NCBI GenBank assembly: GCA_947497085.1
Contig: CANMFE010000001.1
Span: 558,001 to 622,000, forward strand
DNA from: an uncultured Sphingomonadaceae bacterium
GTDB lineage: Bacteria > Pseudomonadota > Alphaproteobacteria > Sphingomonadales > Sphingomonadaceae
Reading direction: 5' to 3'
Length of the DNA: 64,000 bases
The notes under the pieces were generated by a model. That model had not been told where the DNA came from, searched no databases, and saw nothing but the letters and a program-made list of their open reading frames with translations. Shown piece by piece: positions 7,869-17,381 of the stretch. The position numbers and the translations under genes were made by a program. Position 1 is the stretch's first letter, and each line of letters starts with the position of its first letter.

Positions 7869-8336
7869 CTAACCCGGCGCATCAGCGATCATTGCGGTAA
7901 AGCTCACTTCACAGGCAGTTTTATCGCCAATTTTAGCTTCCCCGCTGAATTTGCAGACACGTGCGCGTTTCTGCTCAAACTTCACATGCAGATCAAGCAA
8001 TATACCCGGTTCGACAGGTGCGCGGAACTTGGCATTTTCAATCGCCATAAAATAAACCAGCTTGCCGCTGCCTGCCAGGTCCAGCGATTCCACGGCGAGC
8101 ACACCCGCCGCCTGTGCCAGTGCTTCGACAATCAGCACGCCCGGCATAATCGGGCGGCCCGGGAAATGCCCCTGAAAGAACTGCTCGTTCATCGTCACCG
8201 CTTTCACGGCATGAATCGATTCATCCTTGGTCAGCCGCTCCACCCGGTCAACCAGAAGCAACGGATAACGGTGCGGCAAAGCTGCCATCACCTTGGTTAC
8301 GTCATAGGGCTGATCGGCTGGAGCGCTGTCTGTCAT
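7869..8336 (-). CDS. fabZ: 3-hydroxyacyl-ACP dehydratase FabZ
   Basis: Cytoplasmic dehydratase of fatty-acid synthesis that converts (3R)-hydroxyacyl-ACP to trans-2-enoyl-ACP. The 155-residue hot-dog-fold protein has the [13 protein letters not shown] motif at residues 20-32 and the catalytic pair H57 ([12 protein letters not shown]) and E71 (LIVEALAQ). It follows skp with a 6-base gap. In most Gram-negatives lpxD lies between skp and fabZ and lpxA/lpxB follow; here they are missing, which fits a sphingomonad without lipid A. Confidence 0.95.
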   Translation of the reverse strand: MTDSAPADQPYDVTKVMAALPHRYPLLLVDRVERLTKDESIHAVKAVTMNEQFFQGHFPGRPIMPGVLIVEALAQAAGVLAVESLDLAGSGKLVYFMAIENAKFRAPVEPGILLDLHVKFEQKRARVCKFSGEAKIGDKTACEVSFTAMIADAPG

Positions 8337-8342
8337 CAGTAG

Positions 8343-8987
8343 TTACCGCCCTGATGGCGCAGGCTGTTGTTGCTGCTGTGCGGCGGCTTGGCGAAGGCTT
8401 CCTGGCTGATAGCCAGCTGGCGGGATAGCCTGTACAGATGGCACAAGCCTGTTGAGTTCCGTAGCAACCGCAGATGTGATATCAACATATGGCTCACGCG
8501 CAAAGACCGCTTCAGGTGACACAAGCAGGTCAACTTTTCTAGCTTTCATTGCAGCGCGGACAGCATCGCCCATTTTCAGCTCAATCTGCTCAATGGCATA
8601 TGCTTCGGCCAACGACACGCGCTGGCGCATGCGGCTAAGTTCCTGCTGTGCAGCTGCACGCTTCTTTTGCAGCGCCTCTGCCTGTGGGCGAACTGATGCA
8701 GACGTTGCACCAGGCTGTTTCACGGCAGCATTATAGGCGTCCACCAAGGGTTTGATTTCAGCATCAAGCGCGGTTGCACGCGTTTTCATCTGCTGCAGAT
8801 CAGCCGCATAGGATGTGTTAATCTGCTGCTGCGCTGTGCGATAGGCAGATGATTGGAGCAGTGCCGATTGTACGTCTGCCGTCGCGGTTGCCAGCCTGCT
8901 TTGTGCGAATGTACCTGGGGCTGTGGCAATGCTGGCACCAGCCAGTGCCAAAGTTGATGCGCACATGAGTTTTTTAATAATATTCAT
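8343..8987 (-). CDS. skp: OmpH/Skp-family periplasmic chaperone
   Basis: Periplasmic chaperone for outer-membrane proteins, 214 residues. A signal peptide (MNIIKKLMCASTLALAGASI..., cleavage probably after TFAQ) precedes a long charged coiled-coil region (about residues 65-150, rich in QQ, KK, E and R), the tentacle region of Skp trimers. The C-terminus is proline- and glutamine-rich (PGSLRQAAAQQQQQPAPSGR), longer than in E. coli Skp. The ATG overlaps the bamA stop (TGATG). Position between bamA and fabZ agrees with the assignment. Confidence 0.88.
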   Translation of the reverse strand: MNIIKKLMCASTLALAGASIATAPGTFAQSRLATATADVQSALLQSSAYRTAQQQINTSYAADLQQMKTRATALDAEIKPLVDAYNAAVKQPGATSASVRPQAEALQKKRAAAQQELSRMRQRVSLAEAYAIEQIELKMGDAVRAAMKARKVDLLVSPEAVFAREPYVDITSAVATELNRLVPSVQAIPPAGYQPGSLRQAAAQQQQQPAPSGR

Positions 8988-11680
8988 CAGAATTGTGTTC
9001 CTACGTTAAATGTGAAAAGTTTGGTATCATCGCCCGGCTCTTTTAGCAGAGCCTTGGCAATGTCGATCCGGAACGGACCAAAAGGAGAGTTCCAGTTGAC
9101 ACCTATGCCAACGGAAACACGCGGGCTGGCAGAATTGCCAAAAAATTCTTCTTCAAAGGCAGGAATATTACTGCCGACAGCCTGGTTATCTGTTCCGTTA
9201 CTGGCCATTTCTATTGTCTGGACAAAGCTGTTGCTATTGTCCGGATCACTCAGGATCAAGTCACCATTTGCATCTGTTTCGAAGAAAATCGGATTATTGT
9301 CCGCATCACGTGTCGGAACAAAAAATCCTGGTGGCGGGTTTGAAATAATGGATGGCGTTGTGATATTGAACACTGCGCCGACATCAACAAATATGGATGG
9401 ACGCAGACCCAGTTCGCGTGCGCCGCTGCCTAGTGGAATATCCAGTTCAGCACGCCCCATATAATAGCTCCTGCCTCCGATGGCGTCATCAGTGATCAGG
9501 TTTTCGTCCGTGACCAGATTGCCGTCTGCATCATAAGGTGTACGCACAACGCGTGGCCCCACACCGCGAATGTCAAAGCCGCGAATTTGCGGTTCGCCAA
9601 GGAAGAAGCGGTCTGTCAGGCGTACATCATCTATACCGTCAGCAGAATCCCCGCGATCTTCAAATGGAATGATGTGACCACCCTCGGCACTAAGGCTGAA
9701 AATAAAGCCGCCCAGTACGCTCCAGTGCTTCGATGCATTCAGGCGTGTGCGCAGATATTTGACGGATCCACCCAGACCGGCAAAATCCTGGGACAGTGTT
9801 ACTGCCTGGCCTCGTGTGGGCCTGATACGGCTGTTGCGATCATCATATATTAATGAGTAGCCAAGCAGAGATGTTGTGCGTTTGCCAATAGCATCACAGA
9901 GAAAACGTCCAGCAATAAGCGGTTCACACTCTGAAACGCCATCGCCATCAAAATCTGCAAAATACACATTCTCATCAAGCGAGATATCGTCAAAATTCAG
10001 GCTGTAGCGCCCCAGCACAGAGAGATATTCGGTCAATGGTACGCCAACACGAACAGATACACCACTCGTGACCTGCTCATAGGTCGAACGTCTGTCACGG
10101 TTAAAGCTGCCCGAATTCAGGTCGCGACGGAAGATATCAGCGCCGACGGAGATATTCCGGTCAAACAGGTAAGGCTCGGTAAAGCTAAGCTGTGCACTTT
10201 TGGAAAAACGTGAATAATTAACGCTTGCGCCAATTGTCTGTCCTTTGCCACGGAAGTTATTCTGCCGGATGGAGCCTTGCAGGATAAAATCCTCAATACT
10301 TGAAAAACCGGCGGATAACTGAAGCTCTCCAGTTGGTTTTTCTTCCACATTCGCTTCCAGAATAATGCGGTCGGGAGCACTACCCTGTTTCTGTTCAATT
10401 TCAAAATTTTCCTGGAAATAGCCGAGCGAATTGATCCGGTTTTGCGAACGGCGCAGCAGGAAGCTGTTAAAGGCATCACCTTCGTTCAAACGGAATTCAC
10501 GCCGGATTACCTTGTCCTGGGTCAATGTATTGCCGTTGACATCAATCCGCTCGACATAGACGCGCGGCGCCTCTGCGATCTGGAAATTGATGTTCATCGT
10601 CAGATTTTCCTTGTCGCGGTCAAAACGCGGCTGAACGTTGGCAAAGGCATAACCGAACAAACCAGCGGTCTCGCTCAATTGCTCGACAGTGTCCTCCACC
10701 TGTTTGGCATTATAAAAATCACCTGTTTTCATCGGCAACTGCGCAGCGAGTGACTCGGAATCGAAATCACGGATTTCGCTATTGACCGTAACATCGCCGA
10801 ACTTGTATCGCTCGCCCTCTTCCACAACATAGGTGATAATGAAATCACGCTTGTCGGGCGTCAATTCAGCCACGGCCGAAACCACGCGGAAATCAGCATA
10901 ACCTTCAGTCAAATAAAACTGTCGCAGTTTTTGCTGGTCAAATGCCAACCGGTCCGGATCGTAGGAATCGCCCGAACTGAAAAAACGGTAAAAGCGCGAC
11001 TGCTTCGTAACCATTTCCCCGCGCAGCTTACCGTCCGAAAATACTTCATTGCCGATAATGTTGATCTGTCGAACCTTGGACTTGGGTCCTTCGGTAATCT
11101 CAAACACAATATCAACACGGTTTTGCGCCTGCTGCACCATTTTGGGTTCAACAGATGCGGCGAAGCGGCCTTGACGTTTATATAGCTCAACAATACGCGC
11201 CACATCGGCACGCACCTTGGTACGCGTAAAAATCTGCCGCGGAGCAAGCCGGATTTCCGGCAATATCTTGTCATTCTTGATGCGTTTATTGCCCTCAAGA
11301 ATGATACGGTTCACAACCGGGTTTTCCGCCACCTCGATAACAACCGCGCCGGCATTATTGCGAATGCTGACATCAGAAAACAGTTCGGTGTCGAACAAAT
11401 CTTTGAGCGCCTGGTCGGCAGATTGCTGGCTATAGACATCGCCGATGCGCAGACGGATGTACGAACGGATTGTGTCCGGTTCAAGCCGCTGCGCCCCGTT
11501 CACTGTTATGGAACGGATAACATCCTGCTGCGCAACCACGGGTGCCGGGCTGGTCTGTGCTTCAGTGGTGGCGGATCCATCCTGCGCCAATGCAGCAGAT
11601 GGCATTGCCGTCAAACAGGAAGACCCCAGCAAAAAGGTCGCAAAACGTAAGGTTTTCAAGCCGGTCTTTTCAGATTTCAC
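8987..11680 (-). CDS. bamA: Outer-membrane assembly factor BamA
   Basis: Essential outer-membrane beta-barrel insertase, 897 residues. A signal peptide ends at about AALAQ (residue 33). Five POTRA domains fill roughly residues 50-450; recognisable segments are SITVNGAQRLEPDTIRSYI, NRIILEGNKRIKNDKI, VRQINIIGNEVFSDGKLRG and RVYVERIDVNGNTLTQDKVI. The 16-strand barrel follows, with the lid-lock motif IRGF (PQIRGFDIRGVGPR) and a terminal Phe (NVGTQF), the outer-membrane insertion signal. One inserted loop near residue 600 carries an acidic DFDGDGVSEC segment, and another near residue 800 DADNNPIFFETDANGDL, both surface-loop-like. The upstream gene is rseP, 136 bases away. Confidence 0.95.
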   Translation of the reverse strand: MKSEKTGLKTLRFATFLLGSSCLTAMPSAALAQDGSATTEAQTSPAPVVAQQDVIRSITVNGAQRLEPDTIRSYIRLRIGDVYSQQSADQALKDLFDTELFSDVSIRNNAGAVVIEVAENPVVNRIILEGNKRIKNDKILPEIRLAPRQIFTRTKVRADVARIVELYKRQGRFAASVEPKMVQQAQNRVDIVFEITEGPKSKVRQINIIGNEVFSDGKLRGEMVTKQSRFYRFFSSGDSYDPDRLAFDQQKLRQFYLTEGYADFRVVSAVAELTPDKRDFIITYVVEEGERYKFGDVTVNSEIRDFDSESLAAQLPMKTGDFYNAKQVEDTVEQLSETAGLFGYAFANVQPRFDRDKENLTMNINFQIAEAPRVYVERIDVNGNTLTQDKVIRREFRLNEGDAFNSFLLRRSQNRINSLGYFQENFEIEQKQGSAPDRIILEANVEEKPTGELQLSAGFSSIEDFILQGSIRQNNFRGKGQTIGASVNYSRFSKSAQLSFTEPYLFDRNISVGADIFRRDLNSGSFNRDRRSTYEQVTSGVSVRVGVPLTEYLSVLGRYSLNFDDISLDENVYFADFDGDGVSECEPLIAGRFLCDAIGKRTTSLLGYSLIYDDRNSRIRPTRGQAVTLSQDFAGLGGSVKYLRTRLNASKHWSVLGGFIFSLSAEGGHIIPFEDRGDSADGIDDVRLTDRFFLGEPQIRGFDIRGVGPRVVRTPYDADGNLVTDENLITDDAIGGRSYYMGRAELDIPLGSGARELGLRPSIFVDVGAVFNITTPSIISNPPPGFFVPTRDADNNPIFFETDANGDLILSDPDNSNSFVQTIEMASNGTDNQAVGSNIPAFEEEFFGNSASPRVSVGIGVNWNSPFGPFRIDIAKALLKEPGDDTKLFTFNVGTQF

Positions 11681-11816
11681 AGATATTCACCTTAAAATTC
11701 AAATCGGTTTATGCACACCGGATAACCGGCCTTACTATATCAGCCGCTTTACAGCGACCTCCCCTGCAACATCCCCGTCTATCAATCAAGACATCATATG
11801 CCAAATGCCATGTTTA

Positions 11817-12929
11817 TCAGCGGAAAAGCCCAAATGAAACCAGGTCATTTGCGGTTACCAACAACATTAACGCCATGACCAGCGCCAGACCCGACCGGAA
11901 TGCCCATTCCATAACCCTTGGGCTGACCGGTTTGCGGCTGACCGCCTCAATCGCGTAAAACATCAAATGTCCTCCATCGAGCATAGGGATTGGCAGGAGG
12001 TTGATGAACCCTAAGTTAATTGAAATCAGCGCGATGAAAAATATGAAGGCAGAGGCACCTGCGACGAACTGCTCGCCCGACACCTGCGCTATTTTGAGCG
12101 GCCCACCCATTTCCCGCACGCTGCGGCGGCCGGTAATGACCTGACCAATGGTTGTGACCATCAGGTCAACAATCTGCCCGGTACGTTCCATGCCGATCAG
12201 CGGCGCTTCATAAAACGGGACATCTTCATAGATCAGCTTGTCTGCACCAATGCCCAGCATACCGACCTTATATTCATTGCCGAACCGGTCTTTCTGGATA
12301 TTTGTGCCAATCGTGAGCGGCAGCTCAATCTCGCGGCCATCCCGCGCGATACCCAGTACAATCTCTTCACCGGGATGCGGGGAAATCATGGGCGGGATGT
12401 CGGGGAAATACTCGACCTGCTCGCCATCAACCGAAACAATGGTGTCACCGACTTCTATGCCCGCCCCTGCTGCTGCGGAATTTTCCATCACGGTCGTCAC
12501 CACAGGCGGCGTCACACCCTTGCCATAAACCATGGCAAAGCCCGCAAGGATCAGGATAGCGAACAGAAAATTGATCGCTGGCCCCGCAAATACAATCAAA
12601 GCGCGCTGCCAGAGCGTTTTCGACTGGAATGTCTGGTTACGCTCTTCAGGCGGCAGGTTTATCCATTCTTCCGACTTGCTGGACGATGGGTCCATGTCCC
12701 CCGCAAACTGCACATAACCACCCAATGGCAGCATACCGACTTTCCAGCGCGTACCGCGCCGGTCGGTCCAGCCAGCAATTTCCTTGCCAAAACCGATGGA
12801 AAATGTGTCCGCCTTTACCCCAAACCAGCGGCCAACAAGATAATGGCCCATTTCATGGATGAAAACGAGCGGCCCCAACACGAGGATAAAGGCCAGTATA
12901 GTCAGGAAAAAACCGGGATTTTCAGGCAA
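11817..12929 (-). CDS. rseP: Site-2 zinc metalloprotease RseP
   Basis: Inner-membrane intramembrane protease that in other bacteria cuts anti-sigma factors and signal-peptide remnants. The 370-residue protein has the zinc motif HEMGH at residues 25-29 in the first membrane segment and the LDGGH motif (LLPIPMLDGGHLMFY) near residue 320. One PDZ-type domain lies in the middle (about residues 130-215; GAGIEVGDTIVSVDGEQVEY), where E. coli RseP has two. Three or four membrane segments are evident. It is followed by bamA and preceded by dxr with a 13-base gap. Confidence 0.93.
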   Translation of the reverse strand: MPENPGFFLTILAFILVLGPLVFIHEMGHYLVGRWFGVKADTFSIGFGKEIAGWTDRRGTRWKVGMLPLGGYVQFAGDMDPSSSKSEEWINLPPEERNQTFQSKTLWQRALIVFAGPAINFLFAILILAGFAMVYGKGVTPPVVTTVMENSAAAGAGIEVGDTIVSVDGEQVEYFPDIPPMISPHPGEEIVLGIARDGREIELPLTIGTNIQKDRFGNEYKVGMLGIGADKLIYEDVPFYEAPLIGMERTGQIVDLMVTTIGQVITGRRSVREMGGPLKIAQVSGEQFVAGASAFIFFIALISINLGFINLLPIPMLDGGHLMFYAIEAVSRKPVSPRVMEWAFRSGLALVMALMLLVTANDLVSFGLFR

Positions 12930-12942
12930 GAAATACGTCCAA

Positions 12943-14109
12943 TTATTTGTAATTATTTAAAATGTTTTGTGCTGCGTTGCGCGCTTCACTGTCGATGGCC
13001 AATATATCCTGGATAGAGACTGGCTGCACAGGATCATAGCGCTCCAGTGTCTGCGACACAATTGCGGTAATGTCCAGAAAACCGCACTGCCCATTCAGGA
13101 AACCCGCCACGGCCACTTCATTGGCTGCGTTCAGAATCGCCGGGCGTGCGCCGCCTTCCGAAATTGCGGCGCGGCAGATGGAAGGCCCGGGAAATCTTTC
13201 ATTATCAATTGCTTCAAATGAAAGTGTTCTAATTGATGTTAAGTCAAGCGGTGTGCAATCAGTTGTCATACGCGCCGGCCATGCCAGCGCACTGGCAATC
13301 GGAATTTTCATATCCGGCGAGCCCAATTGCGCCAGGGTGGAGCAGTCGCGATATTCGACCATCGAATGGATCACCGATTGCGGATGTACCAGTATTTCTA
13401 TCTTATCAAGGCCTACGGGGAAAAGGTGATGGGCTTCTATCAGCTCCAGTCCCTTGTTCATCATCGTCGCGCTATCGACCGAGATTTTGGCTCCCATGTC
13501 CCAGTTTGGATGTGCCACCGCCTGCGCAGGTGTCATCGCCCGCATTTCTTCCAGCGATTTTTCCCGGAACGGGCCGCCGCTGGCAGTCAGCGTAATGCGC
13601 CGCACCTCTTCGATCTTTCCGCCCTGCAGGCACTGGAAAATCGCATTATGCTCTGAATCCACCGGCAACAGCGTTGCACCATTTTCCCGTGCGGCCGCCA
13701 TCATCAAGGCCCCTGATGATACCAATGATTCCTTGTTCGCCAGTGCTACCGTACGCCCCTGTTCCAGCGATCGCATGACCGGAGCCAGGCCGGCACAGCC
13801 GACAATCGCCGCCATGGTCCAGTCAACCGGCATATTGGCCGCATCAACCAGCGCCCCTGCCCCTGCAGCAACCTCTATATCCGTACTCGCGAGCGCCGAT
13901 TTCAGTGCATTATACTGGCTTTCATCGCCAATAACCGCACGTTCCACTCGAAATTCGCGCGCCAGCTGGGCCAATTCTTCCACATTGCTGTGCGCCGTTA
14001 GTGCCACAACACGGTAGGCATCAGGCTCCAGCCGGACAAGGTCGAGCGTTGATGACCCCACTGATCCCGTCGCGCCGAAAATGGAAATGGTTTTAGGGTT
14101 GCCTGCCAA
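12943..14109 (-). CDS. dxr: 1-deoxy-D-xylulose-5-phosphate reductoisomerase
   Basis: Second enzyme of the non-mevalonate isoprenoid pathway, converting DXP to 2-C-methyl-D-erythritol 4-phosphate with NADPH. The 388-residue protein begins with the NADPH-binding ISIFGATGSVGSSTLDLV. Mid-protein motifs are ALANKESLVSSG, LLPVDSEHNAIFQCLQG, TASGGPFR and the MGAKISVDSATMMNKGLELIEA region with the metal and substrate ligands. Length and order are normal. It lies between cdsA and rseP, so isoprenoid, phospholipid and envelope genes share a transcript with uppS. Confidence 0.95.
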   Translation of the reverse strand: MAGNPKTISIFGATGSVGSSTLDLVRLEPDAYRVVALTAHSNVEELAQLAREFRVERAVIGDESQYNALKSALASTDIEVAAGAGALVDAANMPVDWTMAAIVGCAGLAPVMRSLEQGRTVALANKESLVSSGALMMAAARENGATLLPVDSEHNAIFQCLQGGKIEEVRRITLTASGGPFREKSLEEMRAMTPAQAVAHPNWDMGAKISVDSATMMNKGLELIEAHHLFPVGLDKIEILVHPQSVIHSMVEYRDCSTLAQLGSPDMKIPIASALAWPARMTTDCTPLDLTSIRTLSFEAIDNERFPGPSICRAAISEGGARPAILNAANEVAVAGFLNGQCGFLDITAIVSQTLERYDPVQPVSIQDILAIDSEARNAAQNILNNYK

Positions 14110-14119
14110 TGCATCCGCC

Positions 14120-14914
14120 TCAGATAAATCTTAGCGCAGCGACCATCACCGCCGCCATGATCGCGACGGGGACCAAACCATCGACGCGGTCCAGTATACC
14201 GCCATGCCCTGGAATAAGGTTGCCGCTGTCTTTCAGGCCCACCTTGCGCTTCATCCCGCTTTCCAGCAGGTCTCCGCATTGTGCGAGTGCTGCCAATATC
14301 GGGCTGGCAAAGGCCAACACTGCGGGAAGCTCTGCATAGAAATGAAACAGCAGGCCCGTCACCAGAGCGGCCGCCATGCCGCCAATCAAGCCTGCCCAGG
14401 TCTTGTTCGGGCTGATTCCAGGGGCCAATTTGGGTCCGCCAATCGCGCGCCCGGCGAAATAGGCACCTATATCGGTAGCCCATACAATCGCCATCGCCCA
14501 GAAAGCGAGAATAAGCCCATCCTCGCTCCCACGCAGGTAAAGCAGGCCAAGCACTGGCAACCCGGCGTAAAACACGCCCGATGCGAGCGCCACACCGCGC
14601 TCCACCACGCAGACGAACAGGAAAGCTGCTACAATAAGCCCCAATGCCAGGAAACTTGGCCCGGCCGCCAATGGTGACATGATGGATATCGGCACGAACA
14701 GCGCCAGCATCGCCAGTTTGCGGTTTTTGGGTCGCTCCACCAGCGCCGCCCACTCATGCTGCATCGCGACTGCGCCGATCGCCAGCAGCAACCAGAACGC
14801 GTTACCGCCCAGATACAGCGCCGTAAGTGCAATCATACCCATGGCAATGCCGCTGACCACGCGCAGGCCCAGATCGCTTTTCTGCGCTGGTGGCGGGGGC
14901 GTATTATCGTCCAC
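14120..14914 (-). CDS. cdsA: Phosphatidate cytidylyltransferase CdsA
   Basis: Inner-membrane enzyme making CDP-diacylglycerol from phosphatidate and CTP. From the GTG at 14914 the product has 264 residues. About seven hydrophobic segments are followed by the C-terminal family signature SGNLIPGHGGILDRVDGLVP. The frame extends to a TTG at 14938, but the GTG at 14914 has AAAGG seven bases upstream and overlaps the uppS stop by eleven bases, so I prefer it. The N-terminus DDNTPPPPAQKSDLG is soluble. It is followed after a 10-base gap by dxr. Confidence 0.92.
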   Translation of the reverse strand: MDDNTPPPPAQKSDLGLRVVSGIAMGMIALTALYLGGNAFWLLLAIGAVAMQHEWAALVERPKNRKLAMLALFVPISIMSPLAAGPSFLALGLIVAAFLFVCVVERGVALASGVFYAGLPVLGLLYLRGSEDGLILAFWAMAIVWATDIGAYFAGRAIGGPKLAPGISPNKTWAGLIGGMAAALVTGLLFHFYAELPAVLAFASPILAALAQCGDLLESGMKRKVGLKDSGNLIPGHGGILDRVDGLVPVAIMAAVMVAALRFI

Positions 14915-15662
14915 CAAAACGCCTTTCACGGCCCGCAAAGCTGTCTATCGCCGCTTTCAGGTCGGCGGCGCCAAAATCGGGCCACAGGACATCGGTAAAA
15001 TAAAGTTCGGTATAAGCTGTCTGCCAGAGCAGGAAATTGGACAGGCGCTGCTCACCGGACGTGCGTATCAAAAGGTCCAGTGGCGGCAGCAACGCGGTGT
15101 CCAGATGTGCGGCAAAATTCGCCTCGGTAATATCATCAGGCGCAATTTCACCTGCCGCGGCTTTTGCGGCCAGCGCCCGCGTGGCCCGGATCATTTCGTC
15201 ATGTGACCCGTAATTCAGCGCAATGGCGAGCGTGGTACCGTCATTATGCGCGGTGCGAGCGATAAGATCATCGATCATCACGACAATGTCAGCTTCCAGT
15301 GCACGATAATTGCCAATAACGATCAGACGCACATTATTGGCGATAAATTCGTCGATTTCCTTCTTGATGAAATGCCGGAGCAATCCCATCAGGTCGGAAA
15401 CTTCCTCTTCGGGCCGCTTCCAGTTTTCCGACGAAAAAGCATAGAGTGTCAGCGCCTCCAGCCCCAGATCACGGGCCGCACGTACAGTGCTCCGTACCGC
15501 TTCCACGCCGCGCTTATGCCCTGCTGCACGTGGGAGATGCCGCTTCTTTGCCCAACGGCCATTACCATCCATGATGATGGCGGCATGGCGGACACCATGC
15601 ACCGGGCCAGATGCACCCGTGCGTGCATCAACATTTCCATCATTGGCTGGGGCCAGGCTCAA
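14904..15662 (-). CDS. uppS: Isoprenyl transferase (undecaprenyl diphosphate synthase)
   Basis: Cis-prenyltransferase that builds the C55 lipid carrier for cell-wall synthesis by adding isopentenyl units to farnesyl diphosphate. It has 252 residues from a TTG at 15662 that has AAGGGA about ten bases upstream; a shorter GTG start is possible because the first 25 residues (ANDGNVDARTGASG) are not conserved. Motifs are AIIMDGNGRWAKKRHLPRAA with the catalytic Asp, GHKRGVEAV, YAFSSENWKRP and the C-terminal LIRTSGEQRLSNFLLWQTAY. It sits between frr and cdsA. Confidence 0.93.
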   Translation of the reverse strand: MSLAPANDGNVDARTGASGPVHGVRHAAIIMDGNGRWAKKRHLPRAAGHKRGVEAVRSTVRAARDLGLEALTLYAFSSENWKRPEEEVSDLMGLLRHFIKKEIDEFIANNVRLIVIGNYRALEADIVVMIDDLIARTAHNDGTTLAIALNYGSHDEMIRATRALAAKAAAGEIAPDDITEANFAAHLDTALLPPLDLLIRTSGEQRLSNFLLWQTAYTELYFTDVLWPDFGAADLKAAIDSFAGRERRFGGR

Positions 15663-15704
15663 TTTACAGCATTCCCTTCGGCAAGTTTACGCTATCGTCC
15701 AGGG

Positions 15705-16262
15705 TTACTGGGTAAGGATTTCACTTTCCTTGGCAGCGGCGGCATCATCGACAGCTTTCACCATATCGTCGGTGAGCTTCTGCACCTCGTTTTCAAGCGT
15801 TTTGCGCTCGTCTTCACTGATTTCCTTTTTATTCTCGTCATGCTTGAGCGCGTCCATACCGTCGCGGCGAACATTGCGGATCGAAATACGCGCTTTTTCC
15901 GCATATTGGCCGACCAGCTTGGCGAGCTCCTTGCGGCGCTCCTCGGTCATATCGGGAATGGGCAGACGCAGCATCTCACCGTCCGCCATGGGGTTAAGCC
16001 CCAGCCCCGCCGCGCGGATCGCCTTTTCCACGGCATTGACATTGCCCTTGTCCCAGACCTGCACCGAAATCATGCGTGGTTCGGGAACGGATACCGTCGC
16101 CACCTGGTTAAGCGGCATGTTCGCCCCATATACTTCCACCTGCACAGGATCGAGCAATGCTATATTGGCACGGCCTGTGCGCAGGCCGGAAAGATCACTC
16201 TTCAGGGCGTCAACCGCCCCGTTCATGCGGCGCTTGAGATCGGATTTGTCATATTTGGCCAT
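15705..16262 (-). CDS. frr: Ribosome recycling factor
   Basis: Splits post-termination ribosomes together with EF-G. The 185-residue protein matches the usual length and the tRNA-shaped two-domain layout: N-terminal helix [20 protein letters not shown] with RTGRAN, the beta domain ([20 protein letters not shown]) and C-terminal helices ([18 protein letters not shown]). It lies two bases beyond the pyrH stop and 42 bases before the uppS start. Confidence 0.95.
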   Translation of the reverse strand: MAKYDKSDLKRRMNGAVDALKSDLSGLRTGRANIALLDPVQVEVYGANMPLNQVATVSVPEPRMISVQVWDKGNVNAVEKAIRAAGLGLNPMADGEMLRLPIPDMTEERRKELAKLVGQYAEKARISIRNVRRDGMDALKHDENKKEISEDERKTLENEVQKLTDDMVKAVDDAAAAKESEILTQ

Positions 16263-16264
16263 GT

Positions 16265-16987
16265 TCAGTTTTCCTCTTGTACAATAGTCGCCGTGCCGTC
16301 ACCGGCCAGAACGCGGGCAAGATTGCCCTGTTCACGAATGGAGAAGACCACGATCGGGATGCTATTATCACGGCACAGCGCCACCGCGCTTGCATCCATG
16401 ACTTTCAGGTTATCCTGCAACACGCGGTCATAGCTGAGCGTGTCATAACGCACCGCGTCCGTATCTTTTTTAGGGTCGGCATTATAGACCCCGTCAACGC
16501 TCGTGCCCTTGAACAGTGCGTCGCATTTCATTTCAGCGGCGCGGAGCGCAGCGCCGCTATCGGTGGTGAAATAGGGGCTCCCCACACCTGCCGCAAAAAT
16601 CACGATCCGCCCTTTTTCCAGATGCCGTTCGGCGCGGCGGCGGATCACCGGTTCGCATACCGCATCCATCTGAATTGCAGACTGCACACGTGTATGCACG
16701 CCCAGTTGTTCCAGCGCATTTTGCATCGCCAGCGCGTTCATGACAGTCGCGAGCATGCCCATATAATCCGCCTGCGCGCGGTCCATACCCTTGGCCGCGC
16801 CCGCCATACCGCGGAAAATATTGCCGCCGCCAATCACCAGGCAGATTTCAAGGCCGGTGTCCTTGGCCGCTTTCACTTCTTCAGCCATGCGCGCCACGGT
16901 TAGAGGATCAATGCCATATTCCCCCTCACCCATCAGCGCTTCGCCTGACAATTTCAGCAGGATACGTTTGAATACGGGGCGTGTCAT
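16265..16987 (-). CDS. pyrH: UMP kinase
   Basis: Cytoplasmic hexameric UMP kinase of the amino-acid kinase fold, making UDP for nucleotide and cell-wall synthesis. From the ATG at 16987 it has 240 residues, the family norm ([20 protein letters not shown]). Motifs are [28 protein letters not shown] and [16 protein letters not shown] [19 protein letters not shown], and [11 protein letters not shown]. Frames further upstream to 17050 add non-conserved residues. The upstream gap to tsf is filled by repeats, so pyrH-frr-uppS probably has its own promoter, which I cannot pin down. Confidence 0.94.
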   Translation of the reverse strand: MTRPVFKRILLKLSGEALMGEGEYGIDPLTVARMAEEVKAAKDTGLEICLVIGGGNIFRGMAGAAKGMDRAQADYMGMLATVMNALAMQNALEQLGVHTRVQSAIQMDAVCEPVIRRRAERHLEKGRIVIFAAGVGSPYFTTDSGAALRAAEMKCDALFKGTSVDGVYNADPKKDTDAVRYDTLSYDRVLQDNLKVMDASAVALCRDNSIPIVVFSIREQGNLARVLAGDGTATIVQEEN

Positions 16988-17099
16988 AGGGGGCAGTTCC
17001 GATCTATATTCCGTTGCACCGGCCATGCAGCATGGGCGCAGATAAAGCAATGGCGCGGAGCATAATCACTCCGCGCCGGAGTGTGAAGGATTCTTTTGG

Positions 17100-17381
17100 G
17101 AGTCTTTATTGACCTCACGGCAGAGCGCTTGCGCTCACAGCCTTCAACGGGTTCCTAAGATCCTCCCTGAAGCGCTAGCTTTGGGGAGGGGGACCGTTTT
17201 GCATAGCAAAATGGTGGAGGGGTGAAGGCGGCAATGAGCTGACTCTGCATGGAAATGCACCCGCCCCTCCACCACTTGGCTACACCAAGTGGTCCCCCTC
17301 CCCATCGCTACGCGACAGGGAGGATTAAAGAGCATAGCCCTATCGGGAGACTGCGTGGTATTTGGCCTTGTGACTGACGCT
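17100..17381. repeat. Partial GAGTC-type repeat carrying a nested inverted-repeat element
   Basis: A GAGTC-type end (GAGTCTTTATTGACCTCACG, 17100-17119) with its first hairpin (GAGCGC-TT-GCGCTC) opens the stretch, but the arm is then interrupted at 17160-17326 by a different element. That inner element has inverted arms of about 65 bases: GATCCTCCCTGAAGCGCTAG...GGGGAGGGGGACC...GGTGGAGGGGTG on the left, mirrored by CCCCTCCACC...GGTCCCCCTCCCC...CAGGGAGGATT on the right. Each arm contains its own hairpin (TTTTGCATAGCAAAA and CACTTGGCTACACCAAGTG). Past it, GAGACTGCGTGG and TTTGGCCTTG look like remnants of the host arm. Confidence 0.7.

Noticed and set aside
7821..8342. A 173-codon plus-strand frame opposite fabZ.
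   Set aside because: It is the antisense shadow of a clear fabZ gene and starts inside the end of a repeat element.
15246..16433. A 395-codon plus-strand frame across uppS, frr and pyrH.
   Set aside because: It runs opposite three conserved genes and has no start signal or family resemblance.
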